From Lachnospiraceae bacterium (GTDB lineage Bacteria; Bacillota; Clostridia; Lachnospirales; Lachnospiraceae), in assembly GCA_017617545.1 (NCBI GenBank), contig JAFZVZ010000016.1, forward strand, positions 27,543 through 91,542: a DNA stretch of 64,000 bases, given 5' to 3'. This document shows positions 28,296 through 38,938 of this stretch, piece by piece; positions within the stretch are counted from its first letter, which is position 1; each line of letters opens with the position of its first letter. Made by a program: the position numbers and the translations under genes. The notes under the pieces were generated by a model. That model did no database searches and was not told the DNA's origin. It saw nothing but the letters and a program-made list of their open reading frames with translations.

Positions 28296-28736
28296 TCACG
28301 GCACTACGCCGAGCAACAACGAGATCGCAAACCCCACTGCCGCGAACGGATAGAACGGCAGCGTATCCTTCCTGCCGATTTTCCGAATGACGACAAGAAG
28401 CAGTGCGACAGGCAGAAGGGTCAGAAGGCTTACAAGCAGGAAGAAGCTGAGCCCACGCAGACCGAGCGCAAACCCCGAGATCAGGACAAGAACCGAATCT
28501 CCCGTGCCGACCATATGCCACAATACCCCTGACGCGAGAAACAGTATCCCCGGTATCATCCCGAACAATCTCTCCCGCACGGTCAAAGCGTTCGGAAGCG
28601 CTGCCGCAATGCACACAAGCAAACTCCCCGCGATCAGCAGCACAACCGGTATGTGCTTTGTCCGCAGATCGCAGGCAGCTCCGATACCGATAACAAGCCC
28701 CAAAGAAACCAATCCGATCACATCCCCCGACTGCAT
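28296..28736 (-). CDS. Type IV prepilin peptidase, A24/TadV-like
   Basis: A 146-aa polytopic aspartyl protease. The two catalytic Asp motifs are CDLRTKHIP (Asp near 23) and GTGDSVLV (GxGD, near 79). Late LPFYPFAAVGF matches the FPxAP-like helix. It lacks the N-terminal methyltransferase domain, as usual in TadV/CpaA. It should cleave the Flp prepilin and TadE-like pseudopilins of this locus. Confidence 0.88.
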   Translation of the reverse strand: MQSGDVIGLVSLGLVIGIGAACDLRTKHIPVVLLIAGSLLVCIAAALPNALTVRERLFGMIPGILFLASGVLWHMVGTGDSVLVLISGFALGLRGLSFFLLVSLLTLLPVALLLVVIRKIGRKDTLPFYPFAAVGFAISLLLGVVP

Positions 28737-28758
28737 CTAAATCCTCCCTTCGGTGCGG

Positions 28759-29652
28759 CTATTCTCCGCTGTCCGTTTTTCCGCTATCCGTTTCGCCACC
28801 GCATTTTTTGCAGGCGCGAAGTCCTTTTTCCTGCGCTTCCGCAAGTGTCATCGACTGGATCGTCCGCTTCAGCTCCCCGCAGGAAAGCGTTGTGTGGTAC
28901 CGGTTTCCGTAGTCTGTGATGAACACCTCGGAGCCTACGGACTGTCTGCAGCAGAACTCGCAGGGCCGGTAAATCTCCCCGTCCTTGTTCCTTGCCGCTG
29001 CCACCTCCGTGAACTCAATCTGACGGACCGACAGTTTGATGAAGGAGCATGTCGTCTTCCGATGGTACACGGTTCCCCTTGCGGAAACGTACACCATCTC
29101 CTCCTCTTCTTCCTCCTCATCCTCCTCGTCGTGCAGGACCTCCCGCTCCAATCCGAAGAAACTGCGCGCCGACGTCCGCTGCACGATCGGCATCGAACCG
29201 AGCACCGGTAGTTTGCTGACCGGTGCAAACCGGTACGATACCGTAAGGAGAAGCTGTCCGTCATCGTCAAACATGGAACTTCCCGAAGTGCTCACCCCGG
29301 AAACTCCACCGCGGATCCATCCGATCCAGTCCGCGTCGCGGATCTCTCTCCGCAACAGGTATCCCATATACGCTTCGCTCGCCACCCTGCCGATGGCGGA
29401 ATCAATCCCCATTTTCGCCACGATATCTTCCGCGTCATCATCGCTCATGGACGACAGCTGGGAGTACACCGTTCCGTACTGTGAAAGCTCCCGCACCACA
29501 CGGTTCATCGCGACCTGCATATCACTCTGGATGCGCAGGAACACAAACAGCTGCAGCACCATATAAAGGACGAGGAACGCCGTCGGAACGCACAATGCCG
29601 CTTCCACGGTAAAGGATCCCTTCGTCAGTCTGTTTTTCCAAAGCAAACGCAT
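28759..29652 (-). CDS. TadE-like protein with two C-terminal Cys/His modules
   Basis: A 297-aa protein. The N-terminus is TadE-like (GSFTVEAALCVPTAFLVLYM, residues 12-31, one helix). After an extracytoplasmic region and an acidic run (about 175-187) come two repeats with the order TxYH-x4-C...A-x4-G-x3-C-x2-C: YHRKTTC...CEFC (about 199-233) and YHTTLSC...CKKC (about 249-287). These resemble small Ada-type metal-binding modules seen on secreted nucleases and surface proteins. A pilus-surface zinc or DNA-binding role is inference. Confidence 0.8.
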   Translation of the reverse strand: MRLLWKNRLTKGSFTVEAALCVPTAFLVLYMVLQLFVFLRIQSDMQVAMNRVVRELSQYGTVYSQLSSMSDDDAEDIVAKMGIDSAIGRVASEAYMGYLLRREIRDADWIGWIRGGVSGVSTSGSSMFDDDGQLLLTVSYRFAPVSKLPVLGSMPIVQRTSARSFFGLEREVLHDEEDEEEEEEEMVYVSARGTVYHRKTTCSFIKLSVRQIEFTEVAAARNKDGEIYRPCEFCCRQSVGSEVFITDYGNRYHTTLSCGELKRTIQSMTLAEAQEKGLRACKKCGGETDSGKTDSGE

Positions 29653-29919
29653 CCCTCTCTCCTCTCCGAATTAACTCCCGTGATTCCTATTCACCCTCAG
29701 TAACATTTGTCCATCTCTGAAAATACATACTCTCTGACAACCGTTTCAGGCCGTCCCCCCGGAGAAAGTGTTTTGTTTGACAGTCAGCGCCCGGAACGGC
29801 TGTCGGAAAGTATGTCCGGCCTTTGTGAGCGGCGCATGTATCACCCACCGCTCACTAAGACCTTGCGGGAAACACGGCTCGAACCGTGTCCCCAAAAAGA
29901 GGCATTGCTCATAGCAGGC
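29653..29919. other. Hairpin-rich gap inside the Tad operon
   Basis: No gene seen. Three stems lie in a row: GACAGTC.../GGCTGTC (about 29779-29805), GTGAGCGG/CCGCTCAC (about 29825-29855), and ACACGG/CCGTGT (about 29873-29891) followed by CCCC. They may lower expression of the genes downstream of the DUF5702 gene or mark an RNA-processing site. Confidence 0.5.
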
Positions 29920-32220
29920 TCAGTAAGATACCGCGCAATTTCCCGGAATGGAATATGCGCTGATCCCCTCATCGTCCGTATCCCCGAACGACACGATCGT
30001 GTACAGCGGAGAAACCTCCGCAACTGCGCTCACCTCAAAGCCGTATACGCACTTTTTGATCAGGAAATCCTCATCGTACCCGGCGCGTATGTTGACCTGA
30101 ATCAGATCAAGAGCGCGTCCGGTCATCGTGTCGGAATCGCGCAACAGCATGAACAGCATCAGATAATGGTTGTACCCCAGTTTCAACCCCTCAGGTGGCT
30201 TGTATTCCTTTGCGATCTCAATACGCTTGTCCCTCGACATCAGCAGTGAATTCGACAGGGACAGCTGGAACGATCCCGTTGTCACAAGCAGCGGTACCTG
30301 CTTGCCCTGCAAGATCTCCGCCGTCTCCAAATAGGCATTCTGGATCGCCCATATGACCATAATGACCGTCTGAACAACCTTGACCAGCAGAGGAAACGGC
30401 ATCGCCGCCAGAAATTCCGACGCAACGGCCAGAGCCTCCGCCTTCTTCACGGAATCCGAGAACACATGAACAATATTCATGAGCACGCGGATCCCCAGGA
30501 TTGAGAGTGTCGCCGATCGTTGATTGTTCGCGTCTCCGGTCTTGCCATAGAGAAGGTACTCCTGCTCATAGTGCATGACACCTTCCGGCTCCTCATCCAG
30601 ATAGTTGGACATATGCGTCGAAAAATAAGCGATCAGCAGCAGTTTCTCCGAAATCGCGACGACTCCGTCCGCCAGACGGTTCAGCATCTTCTTCAGAAAA
30701 TTTCCCTTGAGCAGTTCTTTCAGAAGATCCACACTGACTGCCCCGTCATCACTCAGATCCGGGTATACATACAGTGTTCTTACATCTTCCTCCACGCTCG
30801 ATGACGGAAGATCCTTCTCCCAGTACAGGGTGGCTGAAGAAAGACTCTCATCAGACGGATACACTCCTCCGACAACACCGTGCGTGAGCAGATTTTTGAC
30901 TGTCTGCCAGAAGGACGAATCCCCCGCTGTCGACTTCTTCACACTCGAATAGTCAAGCTCCAGTCCGTCGATGCTGTAGTCCAGGATCATCAAATTGACC
31001 CGCCGCAGGTTTTTCCACTCCTGCGTCGTCTGCGGAAACGTTTTCATCATTTCATAGATCGGCAACAACAGATCTATATTTTTCTCCAAGGTTTCTTTCA
31101 TCCCCGCAAAATCATAGGTTTTGCCGCCGTCCTTGGCCCCGACGTAGCTCTTCAGTATGCGCAGCGTCTCCTCCAGGGATTTATACATATCCTCGTCGAT
31201 CAGCGACTGACAGCTTTCCATGTATTTCTCAAACTCCGTGACCATCGGTCGGAACCTGTCCTGAAGCTTGATCAGTTCCTCGAGAACGGGAATTGCTCCT
31301 CTCGCTCCGAGAAACGAATCGTGTACCGCAGTCAGCAAAAAGACATATGCCCGGAGAGTGTTCTCATCCACAACCGCAATTTCCTCCTCATCGGGAAGTT
31401 CCATCACACCGAACAACAACTCATCGGCAAGGGTCCTGACATTATCGTATTGCGGTTTCAGCTGTTCGTAAAAAACGGAATTGTTCATGTGCACGGATGC
31501 CTGGGAGACCTCTCCCGGGATCGCGCGCTTTACAAAACTCGTGACCGTATCGGGCGATCCGTCATCCCGGAACACGACGCCGCTCGCATCGGTTTTTATC
31601 CCGTCGATCTGCTGCGCCAGCGCAAGCATCTTCTCCTCAAAAACAGCAAGCTCCTGCTGAACCTTCTGCTGCGTTTCCAACGCCTCCGCCGTCTGTTCGG
31701 TCTCCTTGAGAAGCTTCACTGCGTTTAGGAGCAGCTCTGCCAGCTCCTGTATTCCGCTGACGGCACCCTCTTCGATCATCTGGTTTTTGCAGATGGCACC
31801 TCCCCCGTGAAGCAATGTGACGGTTTTGCTCAACGCAACCTCGGAAATGTCATAGGCATAGCTGTAATATGACTTGCTTTCCCCCGCGCTGCTCCCGGAC
31901 ACCGACTGGTCGGGGCGCCCGGATATCGAAAGATACGACCGTATCTCCTCCTCGATATCCACATCATAAAGACCATACAGTCCGTAATCGTCAAATAAAG
32001 GAGCATAATACTCACCGAGCACGGATTCACTTGCCGTCTGCAGGTTCATGCGAAACATCGCGACGGCTCCCTGCTGCCTCGCCGATTCCAGACTGACCAG
32101 GATCAGCGACAGAATGAGTATCGTGGTGATCGCCATCAGAACGGTCACCGCTCCGTCCGTCTCTCTGCGGTGGGGCCGGCTCGTGCCGGCCGCCGGTTCC
32201 GCAGACACACAGGGGGTCAT
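29920..32220 (-). CDS. DUF5702 family pilus-locus protein
   Basis: A 766-aa protein with an N-terminal membrane helix (about 25-45) of the TadG/TadE type (GAVTVLMAITTILILSLIL), then YYAPLFDDYGLYGLYDVD, which is the DUF5702 hallmark. The bulk is helical with long amphipathic stretches. Its ATG overlaps the flp stop by 4 bp (ATGA). The family occurs only with Gram-positive Tad systems and probably forms a large extracytoplasmic component. This gene contains no GGAAAAT motif, unlike most of the window. Confidence 0.82.
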   Translation of the reverse strand: MTPCVSAEPAAGTSRPHRRETDGAVTVLMAITTILILSLILVSLESARQQGAVAMFRMNLQTASESVLGEYYAPLFDDYGLYGLYDVDIEEEIRSYLSISGRPDQSVSGSSAGESKSYYSYAYDISEVALSKTVTLLHGGGAICKNQMIEEGAVSGIQELAELLLNAVKLLKETEQTAEALETQQKVQQELAVFEEKMLALAQQIDGIKTDASGVVFRDDGSPDTVTSFVKRAIPGEVSQASVHMNNSVFYEQLKPQYDNVRTLADELLFGVMELPDEEEIAVVDENTLRAYVFLLTAVHDSFLGARGAIPVLEELIKLQDRFRPMVTEFEKYMESCQSLIDEDMYKSLEETLRILKSYVGAKDGGKTYDFAGMKETLEKNIDLLLPIYEMMKTFPQTTQEWKNLRRVNLMILDYSIDGLELDYSSVKKSTAGDSSFWQTVKNLLTHGVVGGVYPSDESLSSATLYWEKDLPSSSVEEDVRTLYVYPDLSDDGAVSVDLLKELLKGNFLKKMLNRLADGVVAISEKLLLIAYFSTHMSNYLDEEPEGVMHYEQEYLLYGKTGDANNQRSATLSILGIRVLMNIVHVFSDSVKKAEALAVASEFLAAMPFPLLVKVVQTVIMVIWAIQNAYLETAEILQGKQVPLLVTTGSFQLSLSNSLLMSRDKRIEIAKEYKPPEGLKLGYNHYLMLFMLLRDSDTMTGRALDLIQVNIRAGYDEDFLIKKCVYGFEVSAVAEVSPLYTIVSFGDTDDEGISAYSIPGNCAVSY

Positions 32221-32414
32221 TTTACGATCGCCTCGGAGTTCAGCTTGATTGAGTCGAACGCCGAGCTGACAATCGATGAGATCTCGTTTTTAAAGATCAG
32301 AACAAGGCCGATCAGAACGACCAGGATCAGCACTACCTCAATAACGCCGATGCCCTGTTGATCCTCCTTAAAGCTTTCCGCAAGATTTTTCAATTTCCAT
32401 AAAAGTCTCTTCAT
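32217..32414 (-). CDS. flp: Flp-type pilin (type IVb)
   Basis: A 65-aa prepilin. The hydrophilic leader MKRLLWKLKNLAESFKEDQQ is followed by GIGVIEVVLILVVLIGLVLI; cleavage by the A24 peptidase after a Gly leaves Glu at position +3 to +5 as in Flp pilins. Length is typical. It is the major pilin candidate for the locus and is coupled to the DUF5702 gene. Confidence 0.9.
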   Translation of the reverse strand: MKRLLWKLKNLAESFKEDQQGIGVIEVVLILVVLIGLVLIFKNEISSIVSSAFDSIKLNSEAIVK

Positions 32415-32443
32415 TGTTTTTCTCCTCCGTTATTGTTTCCTTT

Positions 32444-33898
32444 TCACAGTGACATAAATGCCGGGATCAGGATCATCGCAAGGATGATGACCAGAATGCC
32501 GGCCATAGGCAGAAGAAGCTTTGTCCCCGCTTCCTCGCCGCGTTGCTTGGCCTGCTCCCTGCGGTCGCAGAACGCTTCCGCAGATTCCTTCTGAAGCAGC
32601 GGCAGCAGGCCGGCCGCGCCCTTTTTCAGGTTCTGGACAATGATCGAAGAAAACCGCAGATAGCGGATGTTTCCGCATCGTTTACCGAATTCCTCGTACG
32701 CCTTTTCCTCCGGAATGCCGAGGGAAAGAAGATTGCGCGTGTGAAGCATCTCCTCGTACACATAGCGCGTCCGCTCCCGATTGTCCCGATGACGAACATA
32801 ATCCCCGACGATCCGTTCCCACGCGAGCCGGATGGTCGACCCTGCCTCGATCAGCAGGGAAACCTTGCTCACAAGCTCCGGATAATCCCGCAGCAGCTGG
32901 CGCTCCCGCGCCTTCCGGTTCTGTTTCCGGCGGGAGGCCGCAACCAGACATAGGACGACCGCAAGAAACCCGGCGTACGCGAAGAACACCCATGCGGAAT
33001 ATCTCTGTTCCGCGTAAAATGACACCTTCCCGTCTCCCAGCTCCTCCGGGAGACGGATCTGCGATTCATACGCCTGTTCCTGCGCGTAATCCGTGAGCAG
33101 CTCCTCCAGCTCCCGCGCCGTGTCAGCGCCTTCCGCCGTATTCTCCGGCAAGACTCGGACCGCAAAACTCAGGGTTTCCTCCCAGTCACGGTATGTCAGC
33201 TGCGCCGTCAGGGTTACTATGCTTCCGCCGTCCTCGCAATATTCCGGATGAACATTGCCGGAGTAATCCACGATCCGGTAATCCGAGGTGCTCCAGGATA
33301 CGGCGATCGGAGTTCCCGCGATGCGGGACGGCAATGCTAACGGTTTTGTCACGCGGTCCGCGCTCTCGTTATCCCCGAGAATCTGCGTCAGGAGTTCCTC
33401 CTCCGCCTTCGCGGCATTGTCACGGATCTCCTCCGCGGTCATCAGCCGCTCGGCCACCGGCAACGATATGTCGTACTCTTTCTCACCGAACCGTGCCCTG
33501 ATCCTAGCGATCCCCGTGCCTGACTCCGGCCGTTCGATCGCACTCAGTTGTTTCTCGGAAAATCCTCCGGTATACGCGACAAGGAACAGCACCCCGGAGA
33601 GCGCGAAAAGCAATCCGACCAGTCCGATCCCGAACATGCAATCCGCTTCCATCCGTTTCGCTCCCGGATTCTCGTTGATATACATCTCCCGGTAGTACTG
33701 ATCCTCCGCCGTTTCGATACGGCATCGCCTCACGATCCATCTCTTCAGGCAGGCTCCGGCATAACCGAGATACAGAAGTCTGCGTACTCCGGAAAACCGT
33801 CGCTCCGCAGGCTCTCGCCGCATCGCGGCCGTCATGCCGGCGATTACCGTCAGACCCGCTGCAGCAGCCATCCAGCCCGAAACCTCAGTCATCCCCAT
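32444..33898 (-). CDS. tadC: TadC-like inner-membrane protein with inserted Ig-like domain
   Basis: A 484-aa protein. The C-terminal half is a type II secretion F domain (DYPELVSKVSLLIEAGSTIRLAW onward, with RYLRFSSIIVQNLKKG and terminal helices). The N-terminal half has two membrane helices (about 9-25 and 88-113) and then an outside region of roughly 190 residues holding an atrophied Ig-like domain (about 165-255: PSRIAGTPIAVSWSTSD, VTLTAQLTYRDWEETLSFAV). A third helix at about 306-326 returns to the cytoplasm. Classical TadC lacks the Ig-like domain. It pairs with TadB to form the pilus assembly platform. Confidence 0.83.
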   Translation of the reverse strand: MGMTEVSGWMAAAAGLTVIAGMTAAMRREPAERRFSGVRRLLYLGYAGACLKRWIVRRCRIETAEDQYYREMYINENPGAKRMEADCMFGIGLVGLLFALSGVLFLVAYTGGFSEKQLSAIERPESGTGIARIRARFGEKEYDISLPVAERLMTAEEIRDNAAKAEEELLTQILGDNESADRVTKPLALPSRIAGTPIAVSWSTSDYRIVDYSGNVHPEYCEDGGSIVTLTAQLTYRDWEETLSFAVRVLPENTAEGADTARELEELLTDYAQEQAYESQIRLPEELGDGKVSFYAEQRYSAWVFFAYAGFLAVVLCLVAASRRKQNRKARERQLLRDYPELVSKVSLLIEAGSTIRLAWERIVGDYVRHRDNRERTRYVYEEMLHTRNLLSLGIPEEKAYEEFGKRCGNIRYLRFSSIIVQNLKKGAAGLLPLLQKESAEAFCDRREQAKQRGEEAGTKLLLPMAGILVIILAMILIPAFMSL

Positions 33899-33940
33899 AC
33901 CTTACCTCCCATTCGTCAGCTTCCCTGTTTTTTTCTTCCG

Positions 33941-34648
33941 TCACACTTCAATGCACGCGATCCTCTCCGCGATCATGCAGAACAGCCGGTACACCAAATA
34001 CAGGACGAACATGATGGCATGTCCCGCAATCCCCGCATACAACGGCGCGAGAAATCCCGGTGAGAACGCCAGAAAATATGCCAGCATCAGATACGGCATC
34101 ACCTTCATGATCCCGACTTCGAGCTGTTTCGCCAGAAGCACCGTCTGGATCTCACGCAGGACCTCCTGTTTCTGGTACAACGTGTCCGTCACCGAACGGA
34201 TCACCCGCGTGACATCGCCCCCAGTTCGCTTCGCTATGGTGAATATTCCGGAAAATGTCCGAATATCCTCCACCCCGCTCCGCTCGCCGAATTCCTCCAG
34301 CACTTCCTCCACATTGCCGCCGCTTTTCAGTTTGCGGCTCATACGGCGGAACTCCTCCACGATCGGTTCCTTCTCGTCAAACATCATTCGGAGATCGTCC
34401 GCCGCGTGCTGAACACTGTTTTCAATACTGTAACCGGCCTCCAGCGAGGCAAGCAGGCATTGCAATCCGTCGCGAAAATGTTCCTCCAGCTGCCTGCGTC
34501 TGCGATCCCGGATCGCGTTCCGCTCCCGATACATACGAACCACCGTGATCGGAATAAGCAGCACAAGGATCCCCCAGGACTGAAAAAACAACAGTGCCGT
34601 AGCAATGCATATGCCGACGTGCTTCAGCACATACCGGGCAACTCTCAT
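33941..34648 (-). CDS. tadB: TadB-like type II secretion F domain protein
   Basis: A 235-aa membrane protein with a helix pair at the N-terminus (about 12-38), a T2SSF domain (FRDGLQCLLASLEAGYSIENSV; ERSGVEDIRTFSGIFTIAKRTGGD) and two C-terminal helices. It overlaps tadA by 4 bp. Together with TadC it should form the inner-membrane platform contacted by TadA. Confidence 0.88.
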   Translation of the reverse strand: MRVARYVLKHVGICIATALLFFQSWGILVLLIPITVVRMYRERNAIRDRRRRQLEEHFRDGLQCLLASLEAGYSIENSVQHAADDLRMMFDEKEPIVEEFRRMSRKLKSGGNVEEVLEEFGERSGVEDIRTFSGIFTIAKRTGGDVTRVIRSVTDTLYQKQEVLREIQTVLLAKQLEVGIMKVMPYLMLAYFLAFSPGFLAPLYAGIAGHAIMFVLYLVYRLFCMIAERIACIEV

Positions 34649-35919
34649 CCCGTCCCCGTCCTTTCCTTAGGAACCCGATTTCCCGCCGGGTCCGCGAGCG
34701 ACAGACCTGCTGCCAGGAGCTTGTTCCGTCGCTGCAGACGATTCCCGGTCGGTTCCAGTTCCCCTATGATCATCCCGTCCTCCGCCTCACCTTTCTCCCG
34801 AAAGCGAAACAACGGATTGAGGATAATCTCTCCGTCAACGCAGGCAAGGATTTCCGTGATCTCCGTAACCTTACGGGTACGGTCGCGCATCCTTCCCAGC
34901 TGAATAATGATTTCGATTGCCGAGGCAATCTGTTTCCTCACCGCCAGAAGAGGAATCTCCTCCCCCAGCAGCGTCATCGTCTCAATTCGGGACAGCATGT
35001 CTGCGGGCGAATTCGCATGCCCCGTGCTCATGCCGTTATGTCCCGTATTCAGACTCTGAAGCATATCGATACTCGCTGCGTCCCGGACCTCGCCGACGAT
35101 AATCCGGCTCGGTCTCATCCGCAGCGATGTTTTGATCAGATCGCGGATCGTAACCGCGTGGTTGCCCTCCATGTTGGCATTGCGCATCTCCAGGCGAACC
35201 AGGTTCGGAATATTGGATATCTGAAGCTCCGCGGAATCCTCGATGGTGACCACACGCTCATCCTCCGGAATGTAATCCGACAGCGCGTTCAGCATCGTGG
35301 TCTTGCCCGATCCGGTGCCGCCGCTGACGACGATGTTGTACCCGGCAAGCACAAGCGTGCGCATGTATTCCGCCGCCTCCTGTGATATGGATCCGAGCCG
35401 GATCAGATGATCCATCGTGATCCGTTCCTTCGGAAACTTACGGATCGTCACTGTCGGCCCGTTCAGGGATACCGGAGGCAAAACAACATTGACGCGGCTT
35501 CCGTCTCTCAGCCTCGCATCGACGATCGGGTTTGCCTCATTGACGACACGGTTCACTCCGGCCGCAATCTTCTGTATCACATCGTTCAGTTTTTTCTCGC
35601 TTGCAAACCGCACGGAACTCCGGTACAGTTCACCGTCCTTCTCGATGAAAATATCGTTCGCGCCGTTCACCATGATCTCCGTGATATCCGGGTCATCCAT
35701 CAGGTCCTGCAGCACATCAAGCCCGCGCAGCGCGTTAAAAACATCCCTCTTCGCGACAACCCTCTCCGTTGCCGTGATCACACGCTGTCCGGCTGCGTCG
35801 CGGATCCTTTGTTCGATCAGCTCCCGCAGCTCGTCATCGCTCAGTTCCTTCGAACCATCTATCCGCGCCAGCACCGCTTCCGTCAGCGCAACACGCAATT
35901 CCTCCCGCCGATCCTTCAT
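34645..35919 (-). CDS. tadA: TadA/CpaF-type pilus assembly ATPase
   Basis: A 424-aa secretion ATPase. Walker A GGTGSGKTTMLNAL lies near residue 198, the Asp-box EDSAELQ near 225, Walker B-like RIIVGEVRDAASID near 265 and the His-box STGHANSPAD near 290. The N-terminal part DPDITEIMVNGANDIFIEKDGEL is the CpaF family mark. It energises pilus assembly (and perhaps retraction) and starts 85 bp after the TadZ-like gene. Confidence 0.95.
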   Translation of the reverse strand: MKDRREELRVALTEAVLARIDGSKELSDDELRELIEQRIRDAAGQRVITATERVVAKRDVFNALRGLDVLQDLMDDPDITEIMVNGANDIFIEKDGELYRSSVRFASEKKLNDVIQKIAAGVNRVVNEANPIVDARLRDGSRVNVVLPPVSLNGPTVTIRKFPKERITMDHLIRLGSISQEAAEYMRTLVLAGYNIVVSGGTGSGKTTMLNALSDYIPEDERVVTIEDSAELQISNIPNLVRLEMRNANMEGNHAVTIRDLIKTSLRMRPSRIIVGEVRDAASIDMLQSLNTGHNGMSTGHANSPADMLSRIETMTLLGEEIPLLAVRKQIASAIEIIIQLGRMRDRTRKVTEITEILACVDGEIILNPLFRFREKGEAEDGMIIGELEPTGNRLQRRNKLLAAGLSLADPAGNRVPKERTGTG

Positions 35920-35960
35920 TCAGGCTTCCTCTCAATTTCTTTCTATACGCGCCTTCCGCT

Positions 35961-36036
35961 ACCTTCTCAGCTGTCCTCTGCCGTCTCAACCGGCCGCTGC
36001 CGTCTCAGCTGACCGCGGCCGTCTCGGCAGGTCGCA
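35961..36036. repeat. Four copies of a degenerate 19-bp tandem repeat
   Basis: Units start at 35961, 35980, 35999 and 36018; the last three all begin GCCGTCTC and the first ACCTTCTC. The array spans the TadZ-like stop and part of the gap to tadA, so unit-number changes would alter the protein end and the spacing. Confidence 0.75.
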
Positions 36037-36907
36037 GCCGGTCTTCCAGCCCTTCCTCCCGAAACATCCGCTCCAGCGTGGCATACCGCTCGCCGGACCG
36101 GTTGCCGACGACGAACAATTCCTCGCAGTTTTCCGCGAGAACCGGATGCGGGGATGCCCCGAAATCGATGACCAGGGACTCGTACCCTGCCCCCTCCAGC
36201 CCCGACAGGAACGCTTCCGCGTCCTCATCGGAAAATTGTCCGTAATCCGAAAAGCACCCATACCCGCTGATGATCTTGACATTGCCCGCGGCGCGCAGGC
36301 AAAACCGCTCATGCTTGTGCCAGTCCCTGCCGTACTCCTTCAGAAGATACAGAAGCTCGGAGACATCACTCTCCGCCGGCTTCCAGTCGCGGCCGCCGTC
36401 CGGCCACGGGTTGACGCACAGAAGAAGCGTCTTAGACTTAACGGAGCTACGTCTCGCAAGCTGCAGCGCCGCAGCCGTGCTGTTCGCGCCGTCGATCGCG
36501 ATCACACCGGTGCAGCGGCACTCCGAAGCATGTGACGGTTCCGCGACAACCTTCGGTGCCGTGCCGGTTACCTCACCGAGCCGGTTCAGGATCTGATCCA
36601 CCGGCTGGAACAGGAATACATATCCCGGCTCCTCGCCGCGCTCCTTCTCCGCCGTCAGCAGCCACATGGGAATTTTCCGCCCGTTCATCTCAGAGATCAC
36701 ACGCTGTCTTTGCTCATCCGGATTCCCCTGCGGTACTTCTTCGTACAACAGCAGCGCCTTGACGCGCACATGCTCCTCCCACGAAGCAAACTCTCCGATC
36801 GAGACAAATCCTGCCGCTATATACCCTTCCGGCAATCCCCGTTGCATCTCCATCGTCAGTCGTTCCAGATATCTCCTGTCGGGATAAACGATCGCAATAA
36901 TCTTCAT
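36005..36907 (-). CDS. TadZ/CpaE-like protein with degenerate P-loop
   Basis: A 300-aa protein and first gene of the Tad locus. It has a receiver-like N-terminal domain (MKIIAIVYPDRRYLERLTMEM) and a MinD/ParA-like second half starting near 134 (TGVIAIDGANSTAAALQLAR), where the deviant Walker A KGGxGKT is missing: GANSTAAA has no Lys. Later YESLVIDFGASPHPV matches the Walker B strand. TadZ localises the pilus machine at the pole. Loss of the P-loop Lys suggests ATP-independent localisation, as in some clostridial relatives. The end of the gene lies in a 19-bp tandem repeat. Confidence 0.75.
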   Translation of the reverse strand: MKIIAIVYPDRRYLERLTMEMQRGLPEGYIAAGFVSIGEFASWEEHVRVKALLLYEEVPQGNPDEQRQRVISEMNGRKIPMWLLTAEKERGEEPGYVFLFQPVDQILNRLGEVTGTAPKVVAEPSHASECRCTGVIAIDGANSTAAALQLARRSSVKSKTLLLCVNPWPDGGRDWKPAESDVSELLYLLKEYGRDWHKHERFCLRAAGNVKIISGYGCFSDYGQFSDEDAEAFLSGLEGAGYESLVIDFGASPHPVLAENCEELFVVGNRSGERYATLERMFREEGLEDRLRPAETAAVS

Positions 36908-36951
36908 CTCACTCGCCTCCGTGCCGTCCCGGCTCCTCGTTTTGTGCCGCC

Positions 36952-36980
36952 ATCATAACGCCGCGTCCCCTCCGCGTCAA
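36952..36980 (-). promoter_or_regulatory. Promoter of the Tad pilus operon
   Basis: Minus strand TTGACG - 17 bp - TATGAT, about 45 bases upstream of the TadZ-like start. Confidence 0.75.
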
Positions 36981-37030
36981 CATCTATAACTCGTTACGGG
37001 CGCTTTTCGGCACTTTTTCAAGGCTTTGCA

Positions 37031-37075
37031 AAAACCGTTGTGCACATCGCTATATGCAACTTATACAACGGTTTT
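37031..37075. promoter_or_regulatory. 11-bp inverted repeat upstream of the tad promoter
   Basis: AAAACCGTTGT...ACAACGGTTTT with a 23-base centre that itself holds GTGCAC. It is about 50 bp upstream of the tad -35 and is a candidate regulator site. Confidence 0.5.
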
Positions 37076-37260
37076 CATCTTTCGAAAAATGGTGCACAAA
37101 TCGACCCGTTCCGTTTTGTGCATAACGCCTTATTTATGCAACCAACAAGAAAGGCCCCGGAACTTGCCCGAGACCTTCGCTTCAACAAAGAAGGCCTCCG
37201 GACATGCCGGTGGCCCTCAGTTCATCTGATTTTGTTTTCGGAAAATGACCTCTCCCGGGA

Positions 37261-38877
<1,617 letters not shown>

Positions 38878-38938
38878 TCATGCTTCCTTTCCTGACCGCA
38901 TTATGCGGAAAATGTGCCGACTCCATGCCGGCATTCGA

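Larger units (their letters stand above)
36908..37260. other. Intergenic region between groEL and the Tad locus
   Basis: Contains the tad promoter (36952-36980), an 11-bp inverted repeat AAAACCGTTGT/ACAACGGTTTT (37031-37041 with 37065-37075), three related GTGCA elements (37040-37046, 37092-37099, near 37128), a GC-rich stem region (about 37150-37215) that may end the groEL transcript, and one GGAAAAT motif (37240-37246). No gene is seen. Confidence 0.6.

Noticed and set aside
29707-30249. Plus-strand frame across the Tad gap
   Set aside because: Overlaps the DUF5702 gene and the hairpins, with no SD or family resemblance.
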